Assembly: GCA_035315685.1 (NCBI GenBank)
Contig: DATFXR010000180.1
Location: 1 to 6,320, forward strand
DNA: 6,320 bases
DNA from: QHWK01 sp035315685
Lineage (GTDB): Bacteria > Acidobacteriota > Vicinamibacteria > Vicinamibacterales > CAVVIG01
Direction: 5' to 3'
Shown: in pieces, positions 5,387 to 6,320 of the stretch
Numbering within the stretch: position 1 is the first letter of the stretch
Layout of the letters: the number at the start of each line of letters is the position of its first letter
The notes under the pieces: model-generated
Database searches by the model: none
What the model saw: the letters and a program-made list of their open reading frames with translations, nothing else
What the model was told of the DNA's origin: nothing
Made by a program: the position numbers and the translations under genes

Positions 5387-6320
5387 ATGGACACGCCGCC
5401 GCCTGCGTCTGCGCTGACTGCCGCGCCTCCCGCCGATCGCACCTACCTTCTCGAACGTGTCGGTGAAGCCGCCGTCGTCCAGGTATACGCCGATGGATTC
5501 CGCGATCTGCCGCTGCGCGAGAAAACGCTCGTGTGGCATCTCGCTCAGGCGGCGATTGCCGGCCGCGACATCTTCTTCGACCAGCGCTACAGGCACAACC
5601 TCGAGATGCGCGACGTGCTCGAGGCGATCGTGACGAGTGTGGGGCAGGAGGGGCGGGAAGGGCAGGAGGGGCGGGACACGATCAGAGCCATCGCCGACTA
5701 CACGAAGCTGTTCTGGATCAACACCGGCCCGTACAACAACATCACCGCGCGAAAGTTCGTGCTCGGGTGTACGCCGGCCGCGCTTCACGACGTCGTTCAC
5801 GCCGCCGCGCGCCACGGCGCCTCGTTTCCGCTGCGCGACGACGAGACGCTCGATGCGATGCTGCAGCGCCTCGAGCCGATGTTCTTCGACGCAACCGTCG
5901 ATCCGACGGTCACCAACAAGACGCCGCCGCCCGGCGAGGACCTGCTCACGGCCAGCGCGAACAACCTCTACGTCAGCGTGACCACGAAGGATCTTGCCGG
6001 CTTCGTCGAGGAGTACGGCCTGAACTCACGTCTGCTGAAACGCGACGGCCGGCTGGTCGAGGAGGTGTACTGCCTCACCGGACGTTACGGCGTCCAGATC
6101 GGCGCGATCGTCCACCACCTCGAGGCGGCGATTCCGTATGCGACCGAGCCGATGGCCCGAGCGCTTCGCGCGTTGATCGCGTTCTACACGACCGGCCGGC
6201 GGACCGATCGCGAGGCCTACGACATCGCCTGGGTACAGGACAGGGAGTCGCCGGTCGACACGATCAACGGCTTCGTCGAGGTGTATCTCGACGCGCGCAG
6301 CATCAAGGGCGCGTGGGAGG
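5387..6320 (+). CDS. Peptidase family M49 (dipeptidyl peptidase III-like), N-terminal part
   Basis: An open frame of 311 codons running off the right edge. M49 enzymes are zinc peptidases that remove dipeptides from the N-terminus of oligopeptides. Recognisable segments include YLLERVGEAAVVQVYADGF (20-38), TKLFWINTGPYNNITARKF (106-124), GRYGVQIGAIVHHLEAAIPY (232-251) and DTINGFVEVYLDARSIKGAW (291-310). The last is the bacterial counterpart of the conserved ETYRDPFGSRGEFEG region of animal DPP III. The zinc motif (HExxGH or HExxxGH) is expected beyond the window, so catalytic competence cannot be judged. The start is fixed by an in-frame TAG at 5372, with only a CTG and this ATG after it. No Shine-Dalgarno sequence and no signal peptide are evident, pointing to a cytoplasmic enzyme. 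Residues 86-97 (GQEGRE GQEGRD) are a tandem-repeat insertion between conserved helices. Confidence 0.85.
   Translation, partial: MDTPPPASALTAAPPADRTYLLERVGEAAVVQVYADGFRDLPLREKTLVWHLAQAAIAGRDIFFDQRYRHNLEMRDVLEAIVTSVGQEGREGQEGRDTIRAIADYTKLFWINTGPYNNITARKFVLGCTPAALHDVVHAAARHGASFPLRDDETLDAMLQRLEPMFFDATVDPTVTNKTPPPGEDLLTASANNLYVSVTTKDLAGFVEEYGLNSRLLKRDGRLVEEVYCLTGRYGVQIGAIVHHLEAAIPYATEPMARALRALIAFYTTGRRTDREAYDIAWVQDRESPVDTINGFVEVYLDARSIKGAWE
5642..5677 (+). repeat. Two-copy 18-base tandem repeat inside the M49 gene
   Basis: Two adjacent 18-base units starting GGGCAGGAGGGGCGGGA differ only in the last base (5642-5659 and 5660-5677). Each encodes six residues, GQEGRE then GQEGRD. The 36-base block keeps the frame and lies between AIVTSV and TIRAIADYTKLFW, a loop between conserved helices. 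A unit length divisible by three lets copies be gained or lost without breaking the gene. Confidence 0.8.

Noticed and set aside
5363..5815. A 150-codon minus-strand open frame over the M49 gene start
   Set aside because: The plus-strand frame from 5387 shows clear M49 family segments; the antisense frame shows no recognisable motif.

Overview
The window is GC-rich bacterial DNA with tightly packed genes. It holds two complete and one partial gene of a molybdenum hydroxylase operon on the minus strand. A divergently transcribed metallo-beta-lactamase/beta-CASP ribonuclease-type gene and the first part of a family M49 (dipeptidyl peptidase III-like) metallopeptidase gene lie on the plus strand. 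No rRNA, tRNA, CRISPR array, transposase or phage gene is visible. Gene content, codon use and G-rich heptad repeats in the spacers are compatible with an environmental Acidobacteriota-type genome (for example Vicinamibacteria). That assignment is inference only.

Layout. Positions 1-128 (minus) hold the N-terminus of an FAD-binding molybdopterin dehydrogenase subunit. Positions 129-245 are a spacer with a large inverted pair of 7-base-periodic G-rich arrays. Positions 246-2966 (minus) encode the molybdopterin-binding catalytic subunit, and 2966-3598 (minus) encode a [2Fe-2S] subunit with a twin-arginine signal. Positions 3599-3697 are a short divergent control region. Positions 3698-5266 (plus; possible start at 3635) encode the MBL/beta-CASP protein. 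Positions 5267-5386 are a second heptad-repeat spacer. From 5387 (plus) to the window edge runs the M49 peptidase, which has no stop inside the window.

The minus-strand genes are ordered iron-sulfur, molybdenum, FAD. Together they supply the full electron path of a xanthine dehydrogenase/CO dehydrogenase-type hydroxylase. Only the iron-sulfur subunit carries a Tat signal, so the folded complex is probably exported to the periplasm on that one signal. The substrate cannot be told from the sequence. The two plus-strand genes look like unrelated neighbours (RNA processing and peptide degradation).

The most notable signal is not a gene. Inverted or tandem repeats occupy both short intergenic spacers and also sit in frame inside three reading frames. 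These are a 51-base hairpin and a palindrome-rich block in the MBL gene, an 18-base tandem duplication in the M49 gene, and a roughly 96-residue Ala/Gly/Pro/Arg linker in the molybdenum subunit. I see no convincing new multi-gene system.
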